Notes: generated by a model not told the origin, from the letters alone. DNA of 64,000 nt from UBA2396 sp038042175 (GCA_964358855.1 CAYHQQ010000006.1:42459-106458), one strand, 5' to 3'; numbered from the stretch's first letter, positions 1 through 8,538 are shown. Program-made: numbers and translations.

Positions 1-400
1 CGGCCAGGCCGTGGGTCAGCATGAAGAGGCTGAGCCCGCTGGCGAGTCCCCCAGAGGTCCCGTTCACTGGATGGGTGCCCATGAGCGTTCCCATCATCGC
101 GCTGTTGTTCGTGGCCTTGGCGTAGTTGGAGTTGGATTGCCAGTTCTCGCTTCCGTTCGCACCGGTCATCGCAAACGGAAACCCGTGCCGGGAGATGTAC
201 GCCATCAGGTTGACCGCCGCCACCGGGGCGCAGTACATGTCACCCCCGCCCGGCAGGCCGTCGATCGAACCCGAGGGGGTTCGCTTCTGGTCAAGGTCGG
301 GAATGTTGGGCCAGTAAATGTCACACTGGGCAAGAGCCTTGCCCGCGACCGAGGGGAGGGTGGCGAGCATGCAGAGGGAAATAAGACTCTTGCGTGTCAT
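1..400 (-). CDS. Secreted protein, N-terminal part only (C39-like cysteine motif)
   Basis: This leftward gene runs off the window edge; about 133 codons are visible. The ATG at 398-400 follows a good AGGAG ribosome site. The protein opens with a Sec signal peptide (MTRKSLISLCMLATLPSVAG, cleavage probably after KALAQ at residue 25), so it is exported. Near residue 57 it has YCAPVAAVNLMAY, which resembles the nucleophile-cysteine helix of papain-fold/C39-like peptidases. The catalytic His/Asp would lie outside the window. The family call is therefore only suggestive; secretion is well supported. The 216 bases between it and the tRNA hold no gene I can support. Confidence 0.7.
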   Translation of the reverse strand, partial: MTRKSLISLCMLATLPSVAGKALAQCDIYWPNIPDLDQKRTPSGSIDGLPGGGDMYCAPVAAVNLMAYISRHGFPFAMTGANGSENWQSNSNYAKATNNSAMMGTLMGTHPVNGTSGGLASGLSLFMLTHGLA

Positions 401-616
401 GGGAATCTCCTGTGTTCAGGTCGTGCACGGCGTTTGGCTCGGCGTCTTTGGGTCGCTCCGACCGTCAGGGCCTCCTCCATACAAGCGCAGGGGCGGTCGG
501 GCGCGCCCGATCCATTTTGCACCAATTTGTCGGTTCCAAACCTTGCCCCCAAACCTGGGGCGTGCTCTCCCGACCCCGTTCCGGGCAGATGCCCACGCCC
601 TACCATGCCCCCGCGT

Positions 617-690
617 GCGCCCGTAGCTCAGCTGGATAGAGCAGCGGTTTCCTAAATCGCAGGTCGGAGGTTCGAATCCCCCCGGGCGCG
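617..690 (+). tRNA. tRNA-Arg (anticodon CCU)
   Basis: A full cloverleaf is visible. The acceptor arms are GCGCCCG and CGGGCGC, the D-arm is GCTC/GAGC, and the anticodon stem GCGGT/ATCGC carries the loop TTCCTAA. The T-arm GGAGG-TTCGAAT-CCCCC follows. Loop positions 34-36 read CCT, so it decodes AGG. The 3' CCA is not encoded. It sits alone upstream of mutS. Confidence 0.95.
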
Positions 691-704
691 TTTGTTTGAA
701 GAAG

Positions 705-799
705 GCACTAGGCACTGGGCACTAGGCACTAGTGGAGACAGATGCCAGCGGGTCTGCCTTCTTGCCTTCCCCTGGTGCCAAGTGCCTAGTCCCTAGTGC
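705..799. repeat. Inverted pair of GCACTAG-type heptamer arrays (copy A)
   Basis: Left arm 705-732 holds four heptamers (GCACTAG, GCACTGG, GCACTAG, GCACTAG). Right arm 779-799 holds three in the opposite orientation (CAAGTGC, CTAGTCC, CTAGTGC). The arms enclose about 46 bases between the tRNA and mutS. The same kind of element recurs at 25670, 27440, 34703 and 47655, with a single arm at 48357. Confidence 0.85.
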
Positions 800-811
800 T
801 TCTGTCTTTCC

Positions 812-3586
812 ATGGCCGACCCTCGTCAATCTCCCGCCATGCTGCAGTTCTACCGCTTCAAGCGGCAGCATCCCGATTGCGTGCTTCTCTTTCGCATCGG
901 CGACTTCTACGAGACCTTTGACCAGGACGCCGTCACGCTCTCCAAAGTGCTCGGCCTCACGCTCACGCGGCGGACCGAGGGGCTGCCGATGGCCGGCGTG
1001 CCGTACCACCAGCTGGAGGTCTACCTCCGCCGGGCGATCGCGGCGGGCCTGCGTGTCGCGGTCGCCGACCAGCTCGAGGACTCCGCCGTCGCCAAAGGAC
1101 TCGTCCAGCGCGGCGTCACCCGTGTCGTGACGCCCGGCACGATCGTCGACGAGTCGCTTCTCGACGAGGACGCGAGCACGACCATCGCGGCCGTCTGCTT
1201 CACGGGCTCGGGCGACGATTCGCTGGTCGCCCTGGGCGTGGTCGAGGCGTCGACCGGGGACTTCACCGTGTCGCACGTGACGCCCGCGTCGGCGGTGGAC
1301 GAGCTCGTGCGAAGGCGTGCCCGCGAGCTCCTGTACGCCGACGCCGGGGGTCCGCCTCCCGCCCGCGTCCAGAAACTTCTTTCCCTGACCGGCATTCCCG
1401 GCACCGCCCGCCCCGCCTGGCACTTTCGCCTCGAGGAGGCCGCCGGCGAGGTCCGTTCGCACTTCGCTGTCAAGACGCTCGCCGGATTCGGCCTGGGCGA
1501 CGAGGATCCCGCCCTCACCGCCGCGGGGGCCCTTCTTCGCTATCTGAAGGAAACGCAGACGCCCGAGGTTGCCCCCGGCGCCGACGGCACGATGGGCGCC
1601 CTGGCTCCGCGGGCGACGCTCGCGCACCTGCGCCCCCCACGCCGTGAGGAACCCGCCGGTTCCTGCGTTGTGGACGCCGTCAGCCTTCGTGCGCTCGAGG
1701 TCGAGCGCGTGATGAGACCCGGGGCCGCGGCCGGAGCGGCCGGAGCGGTCGATCGTTCGCTCGTGGGCATCTTCCTTGGCTCGGGCTCGGCGTGCGTGTG
1801 CAAGACCGCGATGGGCAAGCGACTGCTCCGCGACTGGCTATGCCGGCCCCTGGGCACGCTCGCCGCCATCCACGCCCGCCAGTCGGGCGTCGCGCTGTTC
1901 GTCGGCGATCGGCGTGTGGCGGGGGAGCTGGCGGGTGCGTTGGCGGGCGTTCAGGACATCGCGCGGATCGCCGCCCGAGTGTCGCTCGACAGGGCAACAC
2001 CACGCGACGTGGTGGCGCTGGGTGCCTCGGTCGCACGTCTGCCGATGATTCTGGCCCCACTCGCCAACGCCCCGGTGCTCGCCGAGCACGCCGCGGAGCT
2101 TCTTGCCCTGGGCGGCACGCTCACCCCGCTGGCGGCGCGCATCGTCGAATCGTGCGTCGAGAATCCTCCGCCGCACATGCGTGAGGGAGGCCTGTTCAAG
2201 GACGGGGTGGACGCCGCGCTCGACGAGGCCCGTCTCCTTCAGCGCGACGGGGGCACGTGGCTCGCCGCGTACCAGGAGCGACTGGCCCGCGAGCTCGAGC
2301 TGCCGGGGCTCAAGGTCGGGTTTAACAAGGTCTTTGGCTACTACATCGAGCTTCCCGCCGCCCAGTCCAAGCGGGCGCCGGCCGCACTGGAACGCAAGCA
2401 GACCCTCAAGAACGCCGAGCGATACACCACGCCCGAGCTGCGCGAGTTTGAGCGCAAGGTGCTCACCGCCGAATCGCGAGGACTCGACCGCGAGCGAGAG
2501 CTCCTGCGTGAGCTGACCGATCGACTCCGCCAGCACTTGGGCGAGCTCCAGCGGTTCGCGGGCACGGTGGCGGCGCTCGACGCGCTCCTGGGGCTGGCCG
2601 AGCGCAGCGTCGCCCGAGGGTGGACCAGGCCCGAGGTCGTTCAGGACCCTGTGCTGCACATCGAGGGCGGACGCCATCCGGTGCTGGAGGATCTCCTGGG
2701 CACCGAGTTTGTTCCCAACGATCTGACCCTGGGCGGAGGCGGTGGGGGCGCGGATGCCGGCGGCTCGCTGGCGGTCATCACGGGCCCCAACATGGCCGGC
2801 AAGAGCACGTTCATCCGTCAAGTCGCCCTGATCGTGCTCCTTGCCCACGCGGGGAGCTTTGTGCCCGCCACGCGAGCGACCATCGGGCTTTGCGATCGCA
2901 TCTTCACGCGGATCGGGGCCGACGACGCCCTGCACGCGGGACAGAGCACGTTCATGGTTGAGATGACCGAGACCGCGGCGATCCTCAACCACGCCACGGC
3001 GTCGAGCCTGGTTGTGCTCGATGAGATCGGGCGCGGGACAAGCACCTACGACGGGCTGAGCCTCGCGTGGGCCATCGCCGAGCACCTGGCGCTGGGCGCC
3101 GGCCGTGGCGGGGGAGCATCCTGCGGCCCGCGCACGCTCTTTGCGACGCACTACCACGAGCTCACCGATCTCGAGGAGCAACTGCCGGGGCGTGTGCGCA
3201 ATCTCCACGTGGCGGTGCGCGAGTGGCCCAGCCAGAGCGAGCCGGGCCACACCGAGATCGTGTTCCTCCACCGGATTCTGCCGGGGCGGACCGACCAGAG
3301 CTATGGCGTGCATGTCGCGCGGCTCGCGGGCCTGCCGCGGGAGGTCATCGAGCGGGCGCGGGAGGTTCTCGCCTCGCTCGACTCGACCGATGGGCACGCG
3401 ATCGTGCCGCACACGACCATCGCCGGGCGCAAGGCGGTCCTGCCTCCCGACGGCCAGCTCTCGCTCTTCACCGAGTTTGTCGCCCACCCGGCGGTCGACC
3501 AGCTCCGCGAGCTCAAGCTCGAGTCGCTCAACCCCATGCAGGCGTTCGATCTTCTGCGACGCCTCAAAGAATCCGTCGGCGACTGA
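812..3586 (+). CDS. mutS: DNA mismatch repair protein MutS
   Basis: MutS recognises mismatches and small loops and licenses strand repair through an ATP-driven clamp. The 924-residue protein shows the mismatch-binding Phe-x-Glu motif in IGDFYETF (about residues 29-36). It has the core/lever and clamp regions, then the ABC-type ATPase: Walker A GPNMAGKST near residue 657, and Walker B plus signature LDEIGRGTSTYDG near 735. Length is normal to slightly long, and several Gly/Ala-rich insertions (for example before the Walker A strand) account for the excess. The start lies in the ATGGCCGACCC context right after heptamer element A. The gene is followed at 25 bp by a thioredoxin-like gene on the same strand. 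No mutL is seen nearby. Confidence 0.97.
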   Translation: MADPRQSPAMLQFYRFKRQHPDCVLLFRIGDFYETFDQDAVTLSKVLGLTLTRRTEGLPMAGVPYHQLEVYLRRAIAAGLRVAVADQLEDSAVAKGLVQRGVTRVVTPGTIVDESLLDEDASTTIAAVCFTGSGDDSLVALGVVEASTGDFTVSHVTPASAVDELVRRRARELLYADAGGPPPARVQKLLSLTGIPGTARPAWHFRLEEAAGEVRSHFAVKTLAGFGLGDEDPALTAAGALLRYLKETQTPEVAPGADGTMGALAPRATLAHLRPPRREEPAGSCVVDAVSLRALEVERVMRPGAAAGAAGAVDRSLVGIFLGSGSACVCKTAMGKRLLRDWLCRPLGTLAAIHARQSGVALFVGDRRVAGELAGALAGVQDIARIAARVSLDRATPRDVVALGASVARLPMILAPLANAPVLAEHAAELLALGGTLTPLAARIVESCVENPPPHMREGGLFKDGVDAALDEARLLQRDGGTWLAAYQERLARELELPGLKVGFNKVFGYYIELPAAQSKRAPAALERKQTLKNAERYTTPELREFERKVLTAESRGLDRERELLRELTDRLRQHLGELQRFAGTVAALDALLGLAERSVARGWTRPEVVQDPVLHIEGGRHPVLEDLLGTEFVPNDLTLGGGGGGADAGGSLAVITGPNMAGKSTFIRQVALIVLLAHAGSFVPATRATIGLCDRIFTRIGADDALHAGQSTFMVEMTETAAILNHATASSLVVLDEIGRGTSTYDGLSLAWAIAEHLALGAGRGGGASCGPRTLFATHYHELTDLEEQLPGRVRNLHVAVREWPSQSEPGHTEIVFLHRILPGRTDQSYGVHVARLAGLPREVIERAREVLASLDSTDGHAIVPHTTIAGRKAVLPPDGQLSLFTEFVAHPAVDQLRELKLESLNPMQAFDLLRRLKESVGD

Positions 3587-3611
3587 CCCAGGGCGTTGAT
3601 ACTCTCGGGGC

Positions 3612-4208
3612 ATGGTCACCCCCGAGATTCTCAGGGCCGCGTTCGAGAGCGCCCTTCCCTACGACGCCTACATCGCCACCGGTCGGCCCGATCAGCAGTC
3701 GGGCTGGAACGCCTTCCACTCCCGCGTGAGGCTCAACCCCGAGCAGCGCGAGCTGATCGCCGGTTTCTCGCGACGCGTGAACATTCTCGTCATCAGCGGC
3801 CTCTGGTGCGGTGACTGCGTGCAGCAGTGCCCGATTCTCGATCACCTGGCCAGAGTCCTGCCCGCACCGGCGGGGAATCCAGACGCGCCGGGGGTCGACC
3901 TGCGGTTTGTGGATCGTGATGAGCACATCGAGCTCTCCAATCAGGTCAAAATCTGTGGCGGCAACCGGGTACCCACGGTGATTTTCATGAACGAGGAGCA
4001 CGAGTTTCTGTCACTGGCGGGCGATCGGACACTGTCGCGTTATCGGGCGATGGCCGGTCGCAAGCTGGGGCCGTCCTGCCCGGTTCCAGGTGCCCCCTTG
4101 CCGATCGATGAGGTGTCGGCGTCGACGAAGGACTGGCTGGAAGAGGTCGAGAAAGCTCACCTGATTGTCCGGTTGTCGGCCAAGCTGCGGGCGAAGCACG
4201 GGGATTGA
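3612..4208 (+). CDS. Thioredoxin-family protein (WCGDC active site)
   Basis: 198 residues with a thioredoxin fold signature: ILVISGLWCGDCVQQCPILD places the CxxC pair at about residues 66 and 69. A cis-proline follows in NRVPTVIFMNEEHEF. Such proteins reduce or bind dithiols, usually in the cytoplasm; no signal peptide or membrane segment is seen here. The WCGDC form is typical of a thioredoxin-like branch common in environmental bacteria, whose substrate is not known to me. It starts 25 bp after mutS and may be co-transcribed. A GATACT hexamer just before the ATG could also give it its own promoter. Confidence 0.85.
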   Translation: MVTPEILRAAFESALPYDAYIATGRPDQQSGWNAFHSRVRLNPEQRELIAGFSRRVNILVISGLWCGDCVQQCPILDHLARVLPAPAGNPDAPGVDLRFVDRDEHIELSNQVKICGGNRVPTVIFMNEEHEFLSLAGDRTLSRYRAMAGRKLGPSCPVPGAPLPIDEVSASTKDWLEEVEKAHLIVRLSAKLRAKHGD

Positions 4209-4269
4209 CCGAGAAGTCGCGGGCGGGGCGATTGGTAGTGCCCCAATTCGACCGGCATTGAAATTAGGG

Positions 4270-4298
4270 TTGACTCTGCGGCCCAAATCGATCATAAT
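4270..4298 (+). promoter_or_regulatory. Sigma-70-type promoter for the first PEP-CTERM gene
   Basis: TTGACT at 4270-4275 and CATAAT at 4293-4298 are separated by exactly 17 bp. The predicted start of transcription, about 6-7 bases downstream, coincides with the first base of the conserved leader at 4304. Confidence 0.8.
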
Positions 4299-4303
4299 GG
4301 AGG

Positions 4304-4505
4304 CTGCAGGTTGAGGATGAGAGACGACAAGACATCAGCGTTCACCTGTACCAGTCTGCGACGTTTCCGCGTTTTGCAGAGCCACTGAGTACAGGACGGG
4401 TCGAAAAGACTCTTCGTTCGCTGCGAATCGAATCTTGTTCTCCGCTTGCGAGTGTCGTCCGGCGTGTGTCTGGACGAGGTTTTCGTTCGCATTCAGGAGA
4501 GACAG
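4304..4505 (+). ncRNA. Conserved structured 5' leader, copy 1
   Basis: A 202-nt untranslated leader runs from the predicted transcription start to the ATG at 4506. It aligns without gaps to the 202-nt leader at 5441-5642 with about 25 differences by hand count. Three hairpins are preserved in both copies. Here they are TCTGC-GACG...CGTT-TT-GCAGA (4355-4380), GGGTC/GACTC (4398-4412) and CGTCCGG/CTGGACG (4456-4476). A longer-range CAGGT/ACCTG pairing near the 5' end is also possible. AGGAG near the 3' end is the ribosome site. I do not recognise it as a known riboswitch class. Confidence 0.65.
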
Positions 4506-5288
4506 ATGAAGACGATTCTTGGTTTGTTGGCCGTCGCTGGTATGGCCGGTTCGGCGTTCGCCGACGATTACACGAGGACCCTGACGCTCCAGAACTCAGC
4601 CTCGATCAGCGAGTATTCGGGCTTGGGTGGCCGCGCCGATGCCGGTGCGAGCTATTCCAACGTCGACAACTTCACGGGCTTTGTCTCGCAGAACGGCGGG
4701 GCGGCGGGCGGAATCACGCGTCTGCAGGCCGACGATATCAACTTCGCTCGCCCCGACCTTGTGGGCCAGGCATTCCGCAGGGTGACCTTCTCGGTTGGCA
4801 ATCTCAACGCCGAGGCCGTGGCCGCTCGCGTTCGCGTGCGGTTCTGGTTCGGCGACGGTGCGGGCGGTGGCCCCGGCACCTACTACAACGGCGTCGGATT
4901 CACCTTCAACCCCATCACGTTCCAGGCAAACAGCGCGAACCTGTTCTTCTTTGATCCGGGTGCGGGCGTGTTCGCCCAGATCGCCGCCGGCCAGCGCATG
5001 TGGGCCGGGATGACCTTCGATAACGTCGGCACGGCCACGACCGACGCCCAGCTCAACAACCTGGGCCAGTTGATCTTCAACCCCGCGGTGATCGGCGGCA
5101 GCGCTGACGCCCTGTTCACCACCAATGGTGCGGGCTCGTTCTTCGGGGCGGCCAATCCGGCCGGTACGATCACCAACTACGGCGGCAATCCTGTCGCCAA
5201 CCTCGGCTGGGAGTTTGTCGTTCCCGCCCCGACGTCGCTCGCCCTTCTGGGTCTCGGCGGCCTCGTGGTCGGGCGTCGTCGTCGCTAA
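4506..5288 (+). CDS. PEP-CTERM sorting-domain exported protein
   Basis: A 260-residue secreted protein. The ATG at 4506 is chosen over the upstream ATG at 4446 because it follows AGGAG and starts a clean signal peptide (MKTILGLLAVAGMAGSAFAD). The body is Gly/Asn/Phe-rich and of unknown function. The tail VPAPTSLALLGLGG is followed by a basic RRRR end. This is the tripartite motif-helix-basic layout of PEP-CTERM proteins, which in characterised systems are handled by an exosortase and placed in the envelope or exopolysaccharide. No exosortase gene lies in this window. Its neighbour at 5643 shares the leader, signal peptide and tail but not the body. Confidence 0.85.
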   Translation: MKTILGLLAVAGMAGSAFADDYTRTLTLQNSASISEYSGLGGRADAGASYSNVDNFTGFVSQNGGAAGGITRLQADDINFARPDLVGQAFRRVTFSVGNLNAEAVAARVRVRFWFGDGAGGGPGTYYNGVGFTFNPITFQANSANLFFFDPGAGVFAQIAAGQRMWAGMTFDNVGTATTDAQLNNLGQLIFNPAVIGGSADALFTTNGAGSFFGAANPAGTITNYGGNPVANLGWEFVVPAPTSLALLGLGGLVVGRRRR

Positions 5289-5300
5289 GTCATTGAAGTC

Positions 5301-5362
5301 TCACCCGGCCGCCGGGTGAATGAAGAACCCAACGAGAACCCCGGTCGCAAGGCCGGGGTTTT
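5301..5362 (+). terminator. Tandem hairpins and rho-independent terminator
   Basis: TCACCCGG/CCGGGTGA (5301-5319) is followed by AACCCCGG/CCGGGGTT (5337-5360), then a short T run. It ends the first PEP-CTERM transcript before the second promoter. Confidence 0.8.
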
Positions 5363-5406
5363 CATTGGTTTGGTACTCGTAAGGGCCAACGCTGAGCAAA
5401 ACTCCG

Positions 5407-5435
5407 TTGACAAAACCCCCGGAATCCGCGATACT
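5407..5435 (+). promoter_or_regulatory. Sigma-70-type promoter for the second PEP-CTERM gene
   Basis: TTGACA at 5407-5412 and GATACT at 5430-5435, spacing 17 bp. As in the first copy, the expected start site falls on the first bases of the leader (CTGCAGG at 5441). Confidence 0.82.
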
Positions 5436-5440
5436 GACGC

Positions 5441-5642
5441 CTGCAGGTTGAGGATGAGAGACGACAAGACCCCCGCGTCCACCTGTGCCAGTCTGCGACG
5501 TTTCCGCGTCAAGCAGAGCCACTGAGTACAGGAAGAGTCCAAAGGACTCCGAGTTCGCTGGGAATCGAAACTTGTTCTCCGCTTGCGAGTGTCGTCCGGC
5601 GCGTGACCGGACGGGATCCGCGTTCGCATTCAGGAGAGACAG
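5441..5642 (+). ncRNA. Conserved structured 5' leader, copy 2
   Basis: A 202-nt leader, same length as copy 1 at 4304-4505. Its hairpins are TCTGC-GACG...CGTC-AA-GCAGA (5492-5517), GAGTCC-AAA-GGACTC (5535-5549) and CGTCCGG/CCGGACG (5593-5613). Where the copies differ inside stems, pairing is kept (G-U in copy 1 becomes G-C or A-U here). The first 30 bases after the start are identical in both. Confidence 0.65.
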
Positions 5643-6398
5643 ATGAAGACGATTCTCAGCGTTCTTGTTCTTGCTGGCACCGCCAGCGTCGCCATGGCCG
5701 ACGATCACGTCGGCGTCAGCGGCTCGCCCCAGACGGTCAATGGATACACGATCAACGGCGAGTATCACACCAACGGCGGGGTTGGCGCGCGTAACGTGAT
5801 CGCCTATGACAACCGCGCGGGCGGCCTGTTCACCAGCGGCATTCGTCCGGCGTTCGTCATGGACGACGTCAGCTTCACCCCCGGCCCGGCCGCGGGTGGC
5901 GGGCAGTTCCTCACGGGCATCAACTTCGGCTTCTCGGTCAACGGACCGGCCAGCTTTGACGCTCAGATCTACTTCTTTGACACGCTGACCGGCGCCGCAA
6001 GCCCGGTGAACACCGGCCTCTTTGGTGCGTTCAGCGTCGGCTTTGGATCTGTGGCCAACGGCTCGTACCAGTCGGGCTTGATCGACATCACCTCCCTGAG
6101 CATTTTCGCTCCCGACGACAACCTGGGTGTGGTGTTCCGCTTCGTGCAGGCCGGAACCAACACGCTCGCGACCAACGTCACGTCCCTCTTCGCCGGCGGC
6201 GGCGCGACCGTCGGCAGCAGCCAGGACGTCTACTGGCGTGACGCCGACGGCAACGGCCAGTTCGACTCCGGCGATGCCCGCTTCTTCAACGGCGCTCCGA
6301 ACCTCGCCAACGTCTACATGCAGCTCGAAGTCCCCGCTCCGGCCTCGCTCGCCCTCCTGGGCCTTGGCGGGATCGTTGCTGGTCGTCGTCGCCGCTAA
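5643..6398 (+). CDS. PEP-CTERM sorting-domain exported protein
   Basis: 251 residues, signal peptide MKTILSVLVLAGTASVAMAD, a Gly/Asn-rich body without recognisable catalytic motifs, and a C-terminal VPAPASLALLGLGG plus RRRR anchor. The body carries a choice-of-anchor style beta-rich sequence ending with a short Asp-rich stretch (RDADGNGQFDSGDARFF), which may bind calcium. It shares its leader, signal peptide and tail with the gene at 4506, but the middle sections are not alignable by eye. That suggests an old paralogue pair under a shared control element. An envelope or surface location is inferred from the tail. Confidence 0.85.
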   Translation: MKTILSVLVLAGTASVAMADDHVGVSGSPQTVNGYTINGEYHTNGGVGARNVIAYDNRAGGLFTSGIRPAFVMDDVSFTPGPAAGGGQFLTGINFGFSVNGPASFDAQIYFFDTLTGAASPVNTGLFGAFSVGFGSVANGSYQSGLIDITSLSIFAPDDNLGVVFRFVQAGTNTLATNVTSLFAGGGATVGSSQDVYWRDADGNGQFDSGDARFFNGAPNLANVYMQLEVPAPASLALLGLGGIVAGRRRR

Positions 6399-6444
6399 GT
6401 CCTGACACTCGCCCGGTCCTCGGGTGAATCGCAAAGTCATACGA

Positions 6445-6477
6445 GAACCCCGGTCAAATGGCCGGGGTTCTTTCTTT
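6445..6477 (+). terminator. Rho-independent terminator
   Basis: GAACCCCGG (6445-6453) pairs with CCGGGGTTC (6462-6470), followed by TTTCTTT. It is nearly the same sequence as the terminator after the first PEP-CTERM gene. Confidence 0.85.
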
Positions 6478-6484
6478 GAAGCTG

Positions 6485-6619
6485 TGTGCTGCGGGCTGTG
6501 TGCTGTGTGCTGCGTGCTGTGTGCTGTGTGCTGTGTGCTGCGTGCTGCGTGCTGCGTGCTGTGTGCTGCGGGCTGTGTGCTGCAGAGGGGGTTCTACGCA
6601 GCACGCCGCACGCAGCACG
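6485..6619. repeat. TGTGCTG heptamer array with a short inverted arm
   Basis: Fourteen contiguous heptamers of the form YGTGCTG or CGGGCTG fill 6485-6582. After 14 unrelated bases, CGCAGCA-CGCCGCA-CGCAGCA (6597-6617) repeats the motif in the opposite orientation, just before the rpoD stop. Related arrays occur at 24443 and inside thrS at 54092. Confidence 0.9.
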
Positions 6620-6624
6620 TTTCC

Positions 6625-8538
6625 CTAGTCCAGCGGGTTCTCGTCCTGGAATTGGAGAGGCAGGATCGGGCTGGCGTCGGCCTGAGCGGTGTGCACCTGG
6701 ATCCCGCGCTCGGGCTCGCCGCGGATTTCCTTGTAGACGTTCTTGTCCACGAATCCCTGGAGCTTGCGGGCCCGTACCGGGTGTTGCAGCTTGCGGATGG
6801 CCTTGGCCTCAACCTGCCGAACGCGCTCGCGCGTGACCTTGAAGATCCGTCCGACTTCCTCAAGCGTGTACGTGTAGCCGTCGCCGATGCCGTAGCGGAG
6901 CTTGATGATCTCACGCTCGCGGTAGGTGAGCGTCTTGAGCACCGACTCGATGCGGTGCTTGAGGGCCTCGCCGGCGGCCGAATCGCTGGGGGCGTCCTGC
7001 TTGCTGTCCTCCAGGAAGTCGCCGAAGTAGCTGTCCTCGTTCTCGCCAACCGGCCGGTCGAGCGAGACAGGAGAGCGCCCGATCTTCATGACCCGCTTGA
7101 CCTCGGTCGACGACATCTCGGCCCGCTCGGCCAATTCGTCGTACGTCGGCTCGATGCCGGTGCGCTGCAGGATCTCCTTCTGGATGTTGCGGAGTCTGCC
7201 CATCGTCTCGATCATGTGGACGGGGATGCGGATGGTCCGGGCGTGGTCGGCGATCGACCTGGTGATCGCCTGGCGGATCCACCACGTCGCGTACGTGCTG
7301 AACTTGTACCCGCGCTTGTACTCGTACTTGTCGACCGCCCGCATGAGGCCCGTGTTTCCTTCCTGGATGATGTCCAGGAACGAGAGCCCGCGGTTCCTGT
7401 ACTTCTTGGCGATGCTCACCACAAGACGCAGGTTGCCGCCCGACAGATCACGCTTGGCCTGCTCGTACTCCCAGAAAACCGTGCGGATGTGCCGGATCCG
7501 ATCGCGCAGATCCGCGGGGTCCTCCAGCACCAGGCTCCGCAGCCCCTCGAGCTCCTCGCGGATCACCGCGATGTCGCTCTGGTCGCAGGCATCGTCGGAC
7601 TTGATCGCCTTCTTGAGCTCGTGCTCGAGCTCGGTCATCTTGTTGGCGATCGATCGCAGCTTGCGGAAAAGCGGGATGATCCGCCCCGTCCGCAGGCTGA
7701 GCTCCTCGGTGAGGGCCGCCATGCGCCGGCGACGCGTGGCGATGCGGGCCTTGATCGCCCGGGCCAGCTCCTTGTCCCCGGCCTTGCGGGCGCCGCGGAG
7801 AGAGTCCCAGTCCTGGCGATTGAGCACCAGGAGCTTCTCGAGCGTCTCGACGTTGCCGGGGATGCGGCGGGCGATGCGCTCTTTGGCGTTGGTCTCGGCG
7901 GTCGAGATCCGCATCGTGCGATCAAAGGGCATGTCGCCCCGGTGCACGGACTTTAAGATCTCCACCGCCTGGGTCACGATGTGGTCGCTCTCGAGGCAAC
8001 GACGCCGGAACATCATCCGCGTCGTCTCGACCTTCTTGGCCAGGCGGATCTCCTCCTCACGCGTCAGGAGCGGGATCGAGCCCATTTGCGAGAGGTACAT
8101 CCGGATCGGGTCGTCGACGCGGCGCGAGTTGCCCTCGGCCGCGACCTCGGCGAACTCCTGATCGACCGCGGCGTCCTCGGTCGAGATCCCCTTGCGTCCC
8201 TTGCCCGAGTCGGCGAAAATCGTCTGGCGCAGCGTCGCAGACTCCGCGTGGCGCTCGCCCCCCGCGACGCTCATCGCCCGGAAGAGCTTGGGGATCGGCG
8301 CGTGCCCGTTGGCCCCGTTCTCCTTCGACGAGCGGTAGAGACGCGCCCGGAACTCAAGCTCGTCGACCACCTCGATCCCCAGGCGATCGATCAGCACCAG
8401 CACCTCGTCGATGCGGTCGGGGTCGACCATCTCGTCGGGAAGCGTGTTGTTGAGTTCCTCGATGCTCAGCCACCCTCGTGCCTGGGCCATGCGGAAGAGC
8501 TCTGTCATCGCCGGGTTGAGATCGCCGATCAGGTTCAT
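6625..8538 (-). CDS. rpoD: Primary RNA polymerase sigma factor RpoD (sigma-70)
   Basis: The housekeeping sigma factor that directs RNA polymerase to -10/-35 promoters. The 637-residue protein has an N-terminal region 1.1-like segment and a long charged non-conserved block. It has the core region 2 (NLRLVVSIAKKYRNRGLSFL and KFSTYATWWIRQAI, about residues 363-410) and region 3. Region 4.2 contains the helix-turn-helix TLEEVGRIFKVTRERVRQVE (about 556-575). The order dnaG-rpoD matches the macromolecular-synthesis operon known from other bacteria; rpsU is absent here. The well-formed TTGACA/TATAAT-like promoters in this window fit a group-1 sigma factor. Confidence 0.96.
   Translation of the reverse strand: MNLIGDLNPAMTELFRMAQARGWLSIEELNNTLPDEMVDPDRIDEVLVLIDRLGIEVVDELEFRARLYRSSKENGANGHAPIPKLFRAMSVAGGERHAESATLRQTIFADSGKGRKGISTEDAAVDQEFAEVAAEGNSRRVDDPIRMYLSQMGSIPLLTREEEIRLAKKVETTRMMFRRRCLESDHIVTQAVEILKSVHRGDMPFDRTMRISTAETNAKERIARRIPGNVETLEKLLVLNRQDWDSLRGARKAGDKELARAIKARIATRRRRMAALTEELSLRTGRIIPLFRKLRSIANKMTELEHELKKAIKSDDACDQSDIAVIREELEGLRSLVLEDPADLRDRIRHIRTVFWEYEQAKRDLSGGNLRLVVSIAKKYRNRGLSFLDIIQEGNTGLMRAVDKYEYKRGYKFSTYATWWIRQAITRSIADHARTIRIPVHMIETMGRLRNIQKEILQRTGIEPTYDELAERAEMSSTEVKRVMKIGRSPVSLDRPVGENEDSYFGDFLEDSKQDAPSDSAAGEALKHRIESVLKTLTYREREIIKLRYGIGDGYTYTLEEVGRIFKVTRERVRQVEAKAIRKLQHPVRARKLQGFVDKNVYKEIRGEPERGIQVHTAQADASPILPLQFQDENPLD

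Noticed and set aside
4304..4505. Hammerhead ribozyme in the PEP-CTERM leader
   Set aside because: GATGAG and GAGACGA strings recall parts of the core, but the CUGAUGA...GAAA arrangement with three stems is not present.
6424..7956. 510-residue rightward open frame opposite rpoD
   Set aside because: It begins inside the heptamer array and is the mirror of rpoD; the protein is Leu/Val/Asp/Arg-rich low-quality sequence with no family motifs.
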